Shown: positions 1 through 8,155 of the stretch, in pieces
Position numbering within the stretch: the first letter of the stretch is position 1
Layout of the letters: every line of letters begins with the position of its first letter
From: JBGTSJ01 sp041940305
GTDB lineage: Bacteria; Planctomycetota; Planctomycetia; Planctomycetales; Planctomycetaceae
NCBI GenBank assembly: GCA_041940305.1
Contig: JBGTSJ010000008.1
Coordinates: 173,203 to 237,202, forward strand
Reading direction: 5' to 3'
Length of the DNA stretch: 64,000 bases
The notes under the pieces: model-generated
Database searches by the model: none
Told to the model about the DNA's origin: nothing
What the model saw: only the letters and a program-made list of their open reading frames with translations
Translations under genes and position numbers: made by a program

Positions 1-3000
1 CGGTGTGCATGGCGGTCGCGGTGCCCCCGGTCCAGGCCGACGAGGCTCTTGCAGTTCCCACTGCCGATGAGCCCGCCGCTCCTCCGTCGAGCCGATCGGC
101 AGATTCAGCCGAAGCGGATTCCTCACCCGCGGAACTGGCGCGCCAGGCCCGTGTCCGTCAGTCGCTCAACATCTATCTCGTCCGGGACCGCGAATACTCC
201 GTCCTGCTGGAAACCGCGGCAGGCCTCATCGGTGACGGCCGGGCCACGACCGCGATTCGCCAGCTGCAGGATCTCTTGGATGCTCCTCAGGACGTCTTCG
301 TCTGGGACGCTGCCGGCGCCGTGCCGCAATCCGCGCGGACAGAGGCGATCGCCCTGCTCCGCAGCCTGCCCGCCGGTGGACGCGCGGAGTACGAACGCCT
401 GTTTGGAGCCGACGCCCGACGTCTGCTGCAGGAGTATCAGACATCCGGCAATCCGGCTCACCTCTCGACTCTATTGCAGCGCTACCGGCTTACGGAGGCC
501 GGAGCCAATGCATTGGAGCTGAGCGCACAAACGGCGATGGATCACGGCCGATTCGTAGAGGCCGCCGCCAACTGGCGTCTCTGGCTCGAGGATCGGGGCG
601 GCGACGCGAACCACTGCCGGACAGAGCGACTGCAGGCTGAGATTGCGGCTCAACTGGCCGCCCTCGAAGGTGTGGAAATCGTGCTTCCGCCATTCGATGG
701 CCGGCAGCCGGTATCTTTCGCGGGGCAGACAAAGCCGGCTGAAGAATGGGTGCAGGAATTCGTGGCGACTGCAACCGTGGGGCGAAACCAGAACCATTCG
801 GCGGGATCGGCTCACGCGATCGTCGCCCGCGACGATGACGTCCGGACTGCGGTGATCCCCACATCCTCACCCTTATGGGTTTTCGGGTTCGCCGATGATC
901 AAAGCGATCCAACGTCCGGTGTCGAACAGGTCGCACACGTCGAGCGGACGCTGACGACGGCCGAAATCCTCGCGCACTGGCAGTCCGGGCGGACCGCGCA
1001 GCGGATCCCCTGCGCTGGAGCGAACGTCGCTCTTGTCCAGGACGGATGCCTGCTGGTCAAGGATTACAACAGCGTGACCGCGCGCGATCTACACAGTGGC
1101 GACGTCCGGTGGCGGTTCCCGCTCAACGGAGCGCTCGAAGAGCGCATCGGCCGGATTCCGGTCCCCGATGCGGCGACCACCGCGACGGACCCGCGAGCCG
1201 CCGCGGCGCAGGTGTTTGAGTCCGAGTTCGTCGCCAATTCGGTGCTCGGCAGCCTGACCTGCGACGGGCGTCGCGTGTACTTCATCGACTCGACTCCTGC
1301 GGATTCCGCCGCCGAATCAGGCGAGGGACCGGCTCCCCAAGTGACGAATCGCCTTGTCGCCGTGCGGCTCGGCGACGACGGCCAGAGCGGGGGCGTCTTG
1401 GCCTGGGAATTCCCCCCCGCCTCCCGGAATCGCAGCGATCATCGCGGCTGGTTCCTGCTCGGGGCGCCGACGCCGACTCCCGAGACGCTGTTCGTCATGG
1501 AGGAGCGTGACGACGAAATCCATCTCCTGGCTCTCGATCCCGCGACGGGCGCGCTCCGCTGGGATCAGCCCGTCTCGCTGGTGGACCGAGGCATCGATGA
1601 ATGCGCTCACCGGCAGCGCGCGGCCTGTTCTCCGGTCGTGGCGAACGGCATCGTCCTCTGTCCGACTCAACTCGGGACGCTCGTGGCGGTCGACTCCGTC
1701 AGCGGCCGCCTCCTGTGGGTGTATTCTTATTCCGACTTCAGCGGTCCGTCGCAGCCCTGGCGCGGTGCCCGCTCCAGCGAGACGCAGCATGGGCGGCCGG
1801 AATTCGTCAATCCCCCGCTGGTCGCGCGCGGCCGCGTGCTGACGATGACTCCCCATACCGATCACGTCCATTGCGTCGACCTGCTGACCGGTCGCCGTCT
1901 GTGGAAACAGCCGCGAGAAGAGGCCCTGTCGGCAACGCTGGCCGGCGATGAACTCCTGCTGGTGATCAGCCTGCGGGAATGCCGGGCGATCCGGGTCAGC
2001 GACGGAGAGCCGATCTGGCGGACCCGCATCGAAGCGCCGCAGGGACGTGGAATCGCCGTCGGCGGTTCGTTCCTGTTGCCAGGCTCAAACGGTCGCATGC
2101 AGATGCTCGATATCGCGACCGGTGAACTGGCCCCCGATCTGCTGCCGCAGCCGCGACTGACCAATACCGTGCTGCGGGCCGGCGGAGACCCGGCAGCGAA
2201 TCTGGAGATTCCGATCGCAACGGAACCGCCGCATGGCAATCTGACGCTTTACGAAGACTACGTCATTTCCTGCGGACCCGCCGGAGTCGCGGTTTATCCG
2301 AGAGCCGACGTCGCGCTGGCCGCACTGCAGCAGTCCGCCGAAGACGCCTCACCCGACGGTCTGCGGCGCATCGCCGAACTGCAACTGCGGCTGGGCCGCG
2401 TGGCCGATGCCCGGCAGTCCCTGCAAGCGGCGCTGCAGCAGGATCCCGATCCGCCGCTGCGGACGACGATTGAGCGTCACCTGCGGGAAGTCCTGTACCG
2501 GGCGATGATGGAGGAACGGGACGTCACCGCCGTGGCGGCGCTCGACCCGCTGGCGCGAACGCCTGATGAGCGATCCCGCTTTCTGGCGCTGCGGCTGGAA
2601 CTCGAACTCGCAGCCGCGGACTTTGAGACCGCGCTGCAGACAGCTGCCGAACTGGAGTCCCTGAACGTCCAGCATCCGGTGGCAATGGACGGGCGTGAAC
2701 GCTTTGTCGTGGAGCCGGCTGTCCTCGCCGCCGCCGCACTCGACCGGGCGCGTGCTGCGCAGACGCGGACTGTGGTGACACCCCGCGTTCTGAATCTCGA
2801 TCACGAGTCGGACCTGTCTCGCCTGCGAAGCCTGATCGCGCTGTCCGGCACAGCCGCCGAGCGCTCCAGCCTGACGCGCGCGCTCGCTGGCGAACTGATA
2901 GCGCGCGGGGCGCTGCAGGAGGCGGAACTATTGCTGATCAGGGAGACCGTGCGCGACGATCCGGATGCTGCGGTCGCTTCCGCCCTGATGCTCGCGGAAC

Positions 3001-4490
3001 TCTGGGCAACGCAGGGGCTCACGGGAGATGCCGCCGCATTGCTCGCCCAGACCACTCGCCGCTGGAATGGGTGCTGCTTCTCCGACGGCTCCCCGGCAAC
3101 GGCCGTCCTCCCCTCAGACTGGAGAGCGTTGCCGCCGGTCGGCTACACCGGCGAGACCGCCACCATCGAGGAACTGTATTGCCCGGACGACTGCCCCCAC
3201 AGTCTCGTCCCCTGCAATTGCAGTGAATGGTCCGACCTCTTCGAACGCAATCGGGAGTTCTCGCGTTGCCCCGGCAGCCCACGCGTGTTGTTCGACCGTG
3301 GCACGCACGGGGCCTCGGAAAAGTACGCTCTCCTGTCAATCGTGGACGCTGCGGGCCGACACGGTCTGCTCGACCTGCAGTTGAAACCCAAGCTCTGGCG
3401 CGTGGGAGACACGTCGCGCAGCGAAGCCGGACATTTCCTGCCTCTGGCGTCGGGCGAGGTGCATGGCGTGTCGCTGCTGGAAGGCCGCCTGATGTGGACC
3501 GCCGACGCGGAGTGGAACTCCGCCGGCGACAAACCGATCCTCGGCCCGTATGGGACGCAGTTCTGCGTTCTCCAGGCGGGCGAAACTGTCTTCGCGCTGG
3601 ATCCGCTCGACGGGCGCACGCTCTGGAGACGCTCGGACTTCGACCATGACGCCGGCCTGGCGTCCGACGAGGTCTCCGGCATGTTCGGCGACGAGCGGGC
3701 GCTGGTCGTGTTTGACGCGGACCATCTCCACTATCGCGTGCTGGATCCCCGCAGCGGCGAGCAGCTGCGATCCGGCGTGCTGGAGTTGACGAAGGAAGAC
3801 TTGCGCAAGCGCCGCTGGAGCTTCGGCCGCAAGCTGATGTACACGACCTCAGCCGCGGGAGCGGCGAGACTGGTCCTCTGGGACCCGCTGACCGACTCCC
3901 TCGAAATCGACATGCCACTCGAACGCCGCCTGCTGGTCGACGGCTCGGCCGGCCGGAACCTCGCGGCCGTGCTCAATGGCGACCGGCTGGCGATCATCGA
4001 TACCGAGACCGGAGCCGCACTATGGGAGCATCAATACGAGGCGAAGCAGCTGGACGGTGCGCGGATGCTGCGGGTCGTGCATGACCTGCGGCGGTTCTAC
4101 ATCCACTTCGAGCGGGACAGCACCGGCTCGCAGTTCAGCCCTGCCACCGGCGACCTGGAACTTCCCAATCTACAGCTCGGCGGACTGCTGAGCGTCGTCG
4201 ATCGCGACACCGGCGAGCATTGGGAGCGCACGATGCCCCGCTCCAACCTGCTGTGGTTCCCCAGCGAGCAGCTGCCGGTCATCATGACGCTCGCGCGCCT
4301 GCGAGACAGCCGCCAGGGACAGAACATCGTCCTCGCATTGGAAGTCCTGGACGCCGCCACCGGCCGGACGCTGGCCCAGCGCGAAGACCTGCACAAGACA
4401 TCTCTCGTGCACGCCGCCTGCGATCCCGCCGAGGGCGTGGTCGAACTGTCGGGCGTCGGAACGCGGATCATTGTCCGCTACGCCGACTGA
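1..4490 (+). CDS. PQQ-type beta-propeller / TPR exported protein (5' end outside window)
   Basis: A very large exported protein with 1,495 codons visible. The frame is open from base 3 and begins with a short stretch ending VQADEA that looks like the tail of a signal peptide, so the true start probably lies upstream of the window. Residues ~330-770 and ~1150-1490 carry repeated propeller blades of the quinoprotein type (LDPATGALRWDQPV, LDPLDGRTLWRR). Between them, ~775-960 is helical with TPR-like units (LGRVADARQSLQAALQQDP). A cysteine-rich patch with CPDDC and CNC lies at ~1058-1095 and could bind metal or form disulfides. No dehydrogenase active-site residues are evident, so a scaffold or sensing role in the periplasm is inferred rather than quinoprotein catalysis. 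The propeller and TPR assignments are firm; the function is unknown. Confidence 0.8.
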   Translation, partial: VCMAVAVPPVQADEALAVPTADEPAAPPSSRSADSAEADSSPAELARQARVRQSLNIYLVRDREYSVLLETAAGLIGDGRATTAIRQLQDLLDAPQDVFVWDAAGAVPQSARTEAIALLRSLPAGGRAEYERLFGADARRLLQEYQTSGNPAHLSTLLQRYRLTEAGANALELSAQTAMDHGRFVEAAANWRLWLEDRGGDANHCRTERLQAEIAAQLAALEGVEIVLPPFDGRQPVSFAGQTKPAEEWVQEFVATATVGRNQNHSAGSAHAIVARDDDVRTAVIPTSSPLWVFGFADDQSDPTSGVEQVAHVERTLTTAEILAHWQSGRTAQRIPCAGANVALVQDGCLLVKDYNSVTARDLHSGDVRWRFPLNGALEERIGRIPVPDAATTATDPRAAAAQVFESEFVANSVLGSLTCDGRRVYFIDSTPADSAAESGEGPAPQVTNRLVAVRLGDDGQSGGVLAWEFPPASRNRSDHRGWFLLGAPTPTPETLFVMEERDDEIHLLALDPATGALRWDQPVSLVDRGIDECAHRQRAACSPVVANGIVLCPTQLGTLVAVDSVSGRLLWVYSYSDFSGPSQPWRGARSSETQHGRPEFVNPPLVARGRVLTMTPHTDHVHCVDLLTGRRLWKQPREEALSATLAGDELLLVISLRECRAIRVSDGEPIWRTRIEAPQGRGIAVGGSFLLPGSNGRMQMLDIATGELAPDLLPQPRLTNTVLRAGGDPAANLEIPIATEPPHGNLTLYEDYVISCGPAGVAVYPRADVALAALQQSAEDASPDGLRRIAELQLRLGRVADARQSLQAALQQDPDPPLRTTIERHLREVLYRAMMEERDVTAVAALDPLARTPDERSRFLALRLELELAAADFETALQTAAELESLNVQHPVAMDGRERFVVEPAVLAAAALDRARAAQTRTVVTPRVLNLDHESDLSRLRSLIALSGTAAERSSLTRALAGELIARGALQEAELLLIRETVRDDPDAAVASALMLAELWATQGLTGDAAALLAQTTRRWNGCCFSDGSPATAVLPSDWRALPPVGYTGETATIEELYCPDDCPHSLVPCNCSEWSDLFERNREFSRCPGSPRVLFDRGTHGASEKYALLSIVDAAGRHGLLDLQLKPKLWRVGDTSRSEAGHFLPLASGEVHGVSLLEGRLMWTADAEWNSAGDKPILGPYGTQFCVLQAGETVFALDPLDGRTLWRRSDFDHDAGLASDEVSGMFGDERALVVFDADHLHYRVLDPRSGEQLRSGVLELTKEDLRKRRWSFGRKLMYTTSAAGAARLVLWDPLTDSLEIDMPLERRLLVDGSAGRNLAAVLNGDRLAIIDTETGAALWEHQYEAKQLDGARMLRVVHDLRRFYIHFERDSTGSQFSPATGDLELPNLQLGGLLSVVDRDTGEHWERTMPRSNLLWFPSEQLPVIMTLARLRDSRQGQNIVLALEVLDAATGRTLAQREDLHKTSLVHAACDPAEGVVELSGVGTRIIVRYAD

Positions 4491-4498
4491 AAGTGGAC

Positions 4499-4516
4499 GG
4501 CACAGTCCCCTGTGCC
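4499..4516. repeat. Short palindrome GGCACAG-N4-CTGTGCC
   Basis: A 7-bp perfect stem (GGCACAG / CTGTGCC) with a 4-nt loop, beginning 9 bases after the stop of the propeller gene. There is no T tract. The shape resembles the palindrome at 63746-63762, suggesting a dispersed intergenic element that may act as an mRNA 3' end. The rest of the gap to 4690 shows nothing recognisable. Confidence 0.5.
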
Positions 4517-4690
4517 GCCGCTGCGTCGCCTGCTTCTCAACCCGCGACCACCGGGACTACAAGCCGCCCTCACCGGCATCTGGTTCCGCCACCGGTCATC
4601 GGTGACCGTCGCACTCTCGTTGCGACCGCGCGCTCCCGGCGGCTATGCTGTCGCCGTTCGCCCATCGCACCTGCACCCTGAGGTCGCATC

Positions 4691-6037
4691 ATGACACGCC
4701 TGTTCGCCGTCGGTTGCCTGCTGGTTGTGTCGCTGGTCGCCTCTCCGCTCCCCGCTCAGGACATTAAACCGACGCCGGCGAAGGTCGAACTCGAAGACGG
4801 CGACTGCCTCGTCTTCCTGGGCGACAGCATCACCCATCAGCGACTGTATACGCAGTACGTCGAAGACTACTTCTACACCCGCTTCCCGCAGAAACGGATC
4901 AGGCTGCACAACGCCGGCGTGGGAGGCGCCCGGGCCTGGGACGCACTGGCCCGGTTTGACGAGGATGTGGCCGCGTATGAGCCCAAGTACGTCACGATCC
5001 TCCTGGGCATGAACGACGGCAGCTATGAGCCGTTCAATCAGGAGATCTTCAACACTTACCGCCAGGATATGACCGAACTCGTTGAGCGGATCGAGGGAAT
5101 CGGGGCCGCGCCGATCCCGATGACGCCGACGATGTTCGATTCCCGCGCCGCCTTCGCCCGCGATCCGAATCGCAATCCGGAGAACACTCTGCTCTACAAT
5201 TCGGTGCTCGCCTACTACGGGACGTTCCTCCGCGAGGTCGCCTACCAGCGCGGTTACGGCTTCGTCGACATGTGGTCCCCGCTCAACAACATCACCCTGG
5301 AGCAGCGTGAGACCGATCCGGCGTTCACGCTTATCAAGGACGCCGTGCATCCCGATGCTCCGGGCCAGGTCGTCATGGCCACGGCCCTTGTGAGCGACAT
5401 CGGCCTGCCGCGGCAGGTCTCGAACATCGTCATTTCTCCCAAAGCCGGCGGAGAAGCCAATGTGCGGGCCACCGGCGGCGAGGTCTCGGAACTCCAATGG
5501 ACCGACGGCGGACTCGAATTCACCTGGCAGGCCGAATGCCTCCCCTGGGTTCTTCCGGAACAGGCGCAGCTTGGCGTCGAGTTGACCCGGCTCGGACACC
5601 GCCTCAGTCGGGAGGCGCTGGAAATCCACGGCCTGCCCGCCGGTCGATACTCCCTCAAGATCGACGGCGAGGAGGTCGGTCAATACTACGTCGCCGCACT
5701 GGAGCGTCACATCGAACTGCAGGGTAACCCGAAGACGCCGCAGTACCAGCAGGCGCTCGAAGTTGCGACGCTCAACAAGCAGCGCAATGAGGGGCCGATC
5801 GGCGCCCTCCGCGGCGAATGGTCGAAATTCCAAGGCTACGCCCGCAAGAAGCGCGAAGCGGAGGCCAGCCCCGACAACGCCCAGTTGCAGGAGCAGCTCG
5901 CTCAGGCCGAAGCACAGATCGCCGGAATGGACGAACGCGTCGCGCAGGCCAACGCCGCGGCCCAGGAGATCGAGGACCAGATCTTCACCATCAACCAGCC
6001 CCCGTCCCGCAGGTACGTCCTGCACAAAGTCCGTTAA
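4691..6037 (+). CDS. Secreted SGNH/GDSL-family hydrolase
   Basis: A 448-residue exported esterase/lipase-fold hydrolase. Residues 1-23 form a signal peptide ending PLPAQ. Block I is FLGDSIT with nucleophile Ser46. A block III type motif LLGMND follows near residue 105. Block V is DAVHPDAPGQ, giving Asp217 and His220, so the Ser-Asp-His set is complete. After the catalytic domain comes a beta-rich region (~240-340), then a charged helical tail (~365-440) with a Gln/Ala/Glu-rich coiled-coil look. In Planctomycetes such proteins are usually carbohydrate-ester or polysaccharide deacetylases, but the substrate cannot be read here. The downstream DUF1569 gene starts 10 bases after the stop and may be co-transcribed. 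The fold is certain, the substrate open. Confidence 0.88.
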   Translation: MTRLFAVGCLLVVSLVASPLPAQDIKPTPAKVELEDGDCLVFLGDSITHQRLYTQYVEDYFYTRFPQKRIRLHNAGVGGARAWDALARFDEDVAAYEPKYVTILLGMNDGSYEPFNQEIFNTYRQDMTELVERIEGIGAAPIPMTPTMFDSRAAFARDPNRNPENTLLYNSVLAYYGTFLREVAYQRGYGFVDMWSPLNNITLEQRETDPAFTLIKDAVHPDAPGQVVMATALVSDIGLPRQVSNIVISPKAGGEANVRATGGEVSELQWTDGGLEFTWQAECLPWVLPEQAQLGVELTRLGHRLSREALEIHGLPAGRYSLKIDGEEVGQYYVAALERHIELQGNPKTPQYQQALEVATLNKQRNEGPIGALRGEWSKFQGYARKKREAEASPDNAQLQEQLAQAEAQIAGMDERVAQANAAAQEIEDQIFTINQPPSRRYVLHKVR

Positions 6038-6047
6038 TCGACTGCTC

Positions 6048-6521
6048 ATGACGACTGCCATCGCTCCCACGCGCCGCGACCTGCACTTTCGCACGCTCGA
6101 GGAGGTTCTCGACGACGTCCGTCTGATCGGCTCGGTCCCGCGCCGGACGCTCGGACGCTGGACCGACGCGCAGATCGTCCAGCACCTGGCGATCGCCGTG
6201 GACATGTCGTTCGACGGCTACGGTTTCCGCAGCCCCTTTCCGATCCGGTTCATCGCCCGGATCATCAAAAACCGCATCCTGACCGGCCGGATGCCATCGG
6301 GAGTCCGCCTCCCGCGCCGCGGAGCCTCTATGCTCCCGGCCCCGGAAGCGACCTGGGATGCGGCCGTCGAGCGCCTGGAACGGGCGATCGGGCGATTCAC
6401 CAATGAGCGGCCCGCTCAGCCTCATCCGGTGCTCGGCCGGCTGACGACAATGGAGTACGAGCTGCTCCACATGCGGCACGCCGAGTTGCACCTGAGCTTC
6501 ATCGTCCCTGCCGCTGCATGA
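6048..6521 (+). CDS. DUF1569 (DinB-like) protein
   Basis: A 157-residue cytoplasmic protein. The open frame extends upstream into the preceding gene, but ATG at 6048 gives the usual family N-terminus (RDLHFRTLEEVLDDVRLI). The motif LGRWTDAQIVQHLAIAVDMS and the C-terminal HMRHAELHLSF match the DUF1569 pattern, a four-helix DinB/YfiT-like fold in which spaced histidines can hold a metal ion. There is no signal peptide or membrane segment. It lies 10 bases behind the SGNH hydrolase gene. The biochemical role of DUF1569 is not established, so none is assigned. Confidence 0.82.
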   Translation: MTTAIAPTRRDLHFRTLEEVLDDVRLIGSVPRRTLGRWTDAQIVQHLAIAVDMSFDGYGFRSPFPIRFIARIIKNRILTGRMPSGVRLPRRGASMLPAPEATWDAAVERLERAIGRFTNERPAQPHPVLGRLTTMEYELLHMRHAELHLSFIVPAAA

Positions 6522-6589
6522 ACCGGCGGGATGGAGTGCGTGTCGATTTGACGGCGCAGGAATGCTAAAAATGCGGCAGCGCGGAATGC

Positions 6590-6618
6590 TTGACGCATGC
6601 CGCACTGCCGACTACTTT
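6590..6618 (+). promoter_or_regulatory. Sigma-70-type promoter of tRNA-Asp
   Basis: TTGACG at 6590-6595, a 17-nt spacer, then TACTTT at 6613-6618. Predicted transcription start is near 6625, about 8 bases before the mature tRNA-Asp 5' end. Spacing is ideal and the -35 box matches consensus in 5 of 6 positions. Confidence 0.65.
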
Positions 6619-6632
6619 TGTGGCTCAAGCGA

Positions 6633-6711
<79 letters not shown>

Positions 6712-6745
6712 AGACATCAGCGGACAACCGCTGCCAACTCGCGTC

Positions 6746-6773
6746 AAACCCCTTGCCCGCAAGGGGTTTTGTC
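6746..6773 (+). terminator. Intrinsic terminator behind tRNA-Asp
   Basis: A 10-bp perfect stem, AAACCCCTTG (6746-6755) with CAAGGGGTTT (6760-6769), a 4-nt loop, then TTTTGTCGTTT. It lies 40 bases past the tRNA and just inside the island, and at the same time encodes KPLAGKGFD of the antisense integrase. Confidence 0.8.
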
Positions 6774-6851
6774 GTTTGAGGCTCCTCGCCCTTAGTGGGC
6801 CGGTCCCGGTCACACTTGGTCACCTCGGGACACGAAAGGGCACTGGGTAGT

Positions 6852-6869
6852 GCAACCATAGATGCAACC
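6852..6869 (+). other. Candidate integrase arm site, left end
   Basis: GCAACC-ATAGAT-GCAACC: two GCAACC hexamers spaced 12 bp apart, 141 bp inside the left att core. An 18-bp near copy (one mismatch) sits near the right end at 19850-19867 in the same orientation. Paired hexamers on both arms are typical of arm-type integrase or accessory-factor sites; binding is inferred. Confidence 0.45.
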
Positions 6870-7539
6870 ACAGAGTTGCCGTCGGCCGCAAGCGGCTGCT
6901 CGACGGTGTCGGAATCGACCCGGCAGGCCGGCAGGGGAGGGAGCCGCTGGAGGGCGTCGGTCAGGGCGTGCGACGGCAGGTGTGTGTACCTGTCCATCGT
7001 GAGGCCGATTGTGGAGTGGCGGGCCAGTTCCTGGGCGACCTTCGGGTGAACTCCCGCTGCGGCCAGGCGGCTGATGAACTGATGCCGCAGGGCATGGAAG
7101 TCGAAGTACCGGCCAGCTTCGTCGACGTACGGCAGGCCCGCTGCATCCAGGTCGCGGCGAAGCATTTCGGCGGCATCCTCGGACCACGACCCGGGCCACA
7201 ACCGATCCTGCTTGGCCAACTTCGGTCGCTGCATCAGCCATGCGGAAAGTCGATCGGCAACATCGCGCCGCAGTGGCTGCGACTCGCGTCGCCGGCGCTT
7301 GCTATCGGCGGCGGCCACACGGACGGAGGGGGAGGGGCCATCCACTCGCAGCGAACTCCGGCTGAGACTGGCGAGTTCGGCGGCCCGCAGTCCGGTGTAG
7401 GCTGCCAGCAGATAGAGCATCGCACGGTCCGGGCCGCTGACGCCGCGAAAGCATGTGCCACTGGCGTGCGTGGCCTCGACTAGTCTAGAGAAGAGTGAGC
7501 GACCGTCCACGGCGAATCCGGATTCGTGGGAGCGTTCAA

Positions 7540-7869
7540 ATGTGGTCCGACCGTGATACGGAGGATGATTGCCTCGGGTTCTCGGGCTACGTGTCAGTTC
7601 TTGCTGAAGTGTGCGTCGAGAAAGGACTGGCGCCCCTAACCCTGGGGATCTTTGGCTCGTGGGGGAGCGGGAAGACCAGCCTCATGCGCATCCTGAGGAA
7701 GCGTGTGGAGCAGGGTGCGAGTGGCAAGTCGATCAAGACGCTGTGGTTCAATGCGTGCCGCTACGAGGGCAAAGACGAGGCGCAGTCCGCGTTAATCCAT
7801 GGAGATCTCTGCATTCGACGGTATGTCGCGAACTCGTATCCAAGCAGCAGAAACATCGTTGCCTGCTGA
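7540..7869 (+). pseudogene. KAP-family P-loop NTPase remnant
   Basis: ATG at 7540 opens a 109-codon frame. It has a clear Walker A (GIFGSWGSGKTSLM) and the family signature WFNACRYEGKDEAQSALIH, both diagnostic of the KAP NTPase N-terminus. KAP proteins normally run 400-700 residues with Walker B and membrane segments, so this copy is only a stub. After QSALIH the family-like continuation (CRELVSKQQKH) appears in another frame, suggesting a frameshift near 7800-7830 followed by decay. It stands back to back with the truncated integrase, and both may have been damaged by one deletion. KAP NTPases often occur in mobile elements and some are linked to phage defence; no activity is expected here. 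Confidence 0.72.
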
Positions 7870-8155
7870 GAGCCGAGTCGCGTCGGCAATCCATAAGGAG
7901 TTCAATAGCTGGTGATTTGCCGGTTGGCACAGGACTCGGAGCAATTTCGCGGCGCGCCGGCTGGAATCAATGTCAGCCGATGGAGCAATGACGAACAGAC
8001 AGTGCTCACCTTGGCCTGTGACGTGATTCGAGGGTCTGCAGGGTCCGCGAGTTTGAGTTGGCATAACTCCGGCGCTTGCTATCCTTGAAACACGTGAATC
8101 GAAAGGTAGTGACGCTCTCTTCGCGGTTACTGAATTTCAGAGTCTCGTAGAACCA
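7870..8155. other. Non-coding decay region between KAP remnant and cargo
   Basis: 286 bases without a convincing gene. The first ~120 bases may be decayed KAP coding sequence in a shifted frame. The remainder looks less GC-rich than its surroundings and should hold the promoter of the gene at 8156, but no well-spaced -35/-10 pair is clear. Confidence 0.4.

Noticed and set aside
1317..1871. Long minus-strand open frames inside the propeller gene and similar long antisense frames in other GC-rich genes
   Set aside because: They follow from high third-position GC in the sense gene, lack recognisable domains and ribosome-binding sites.
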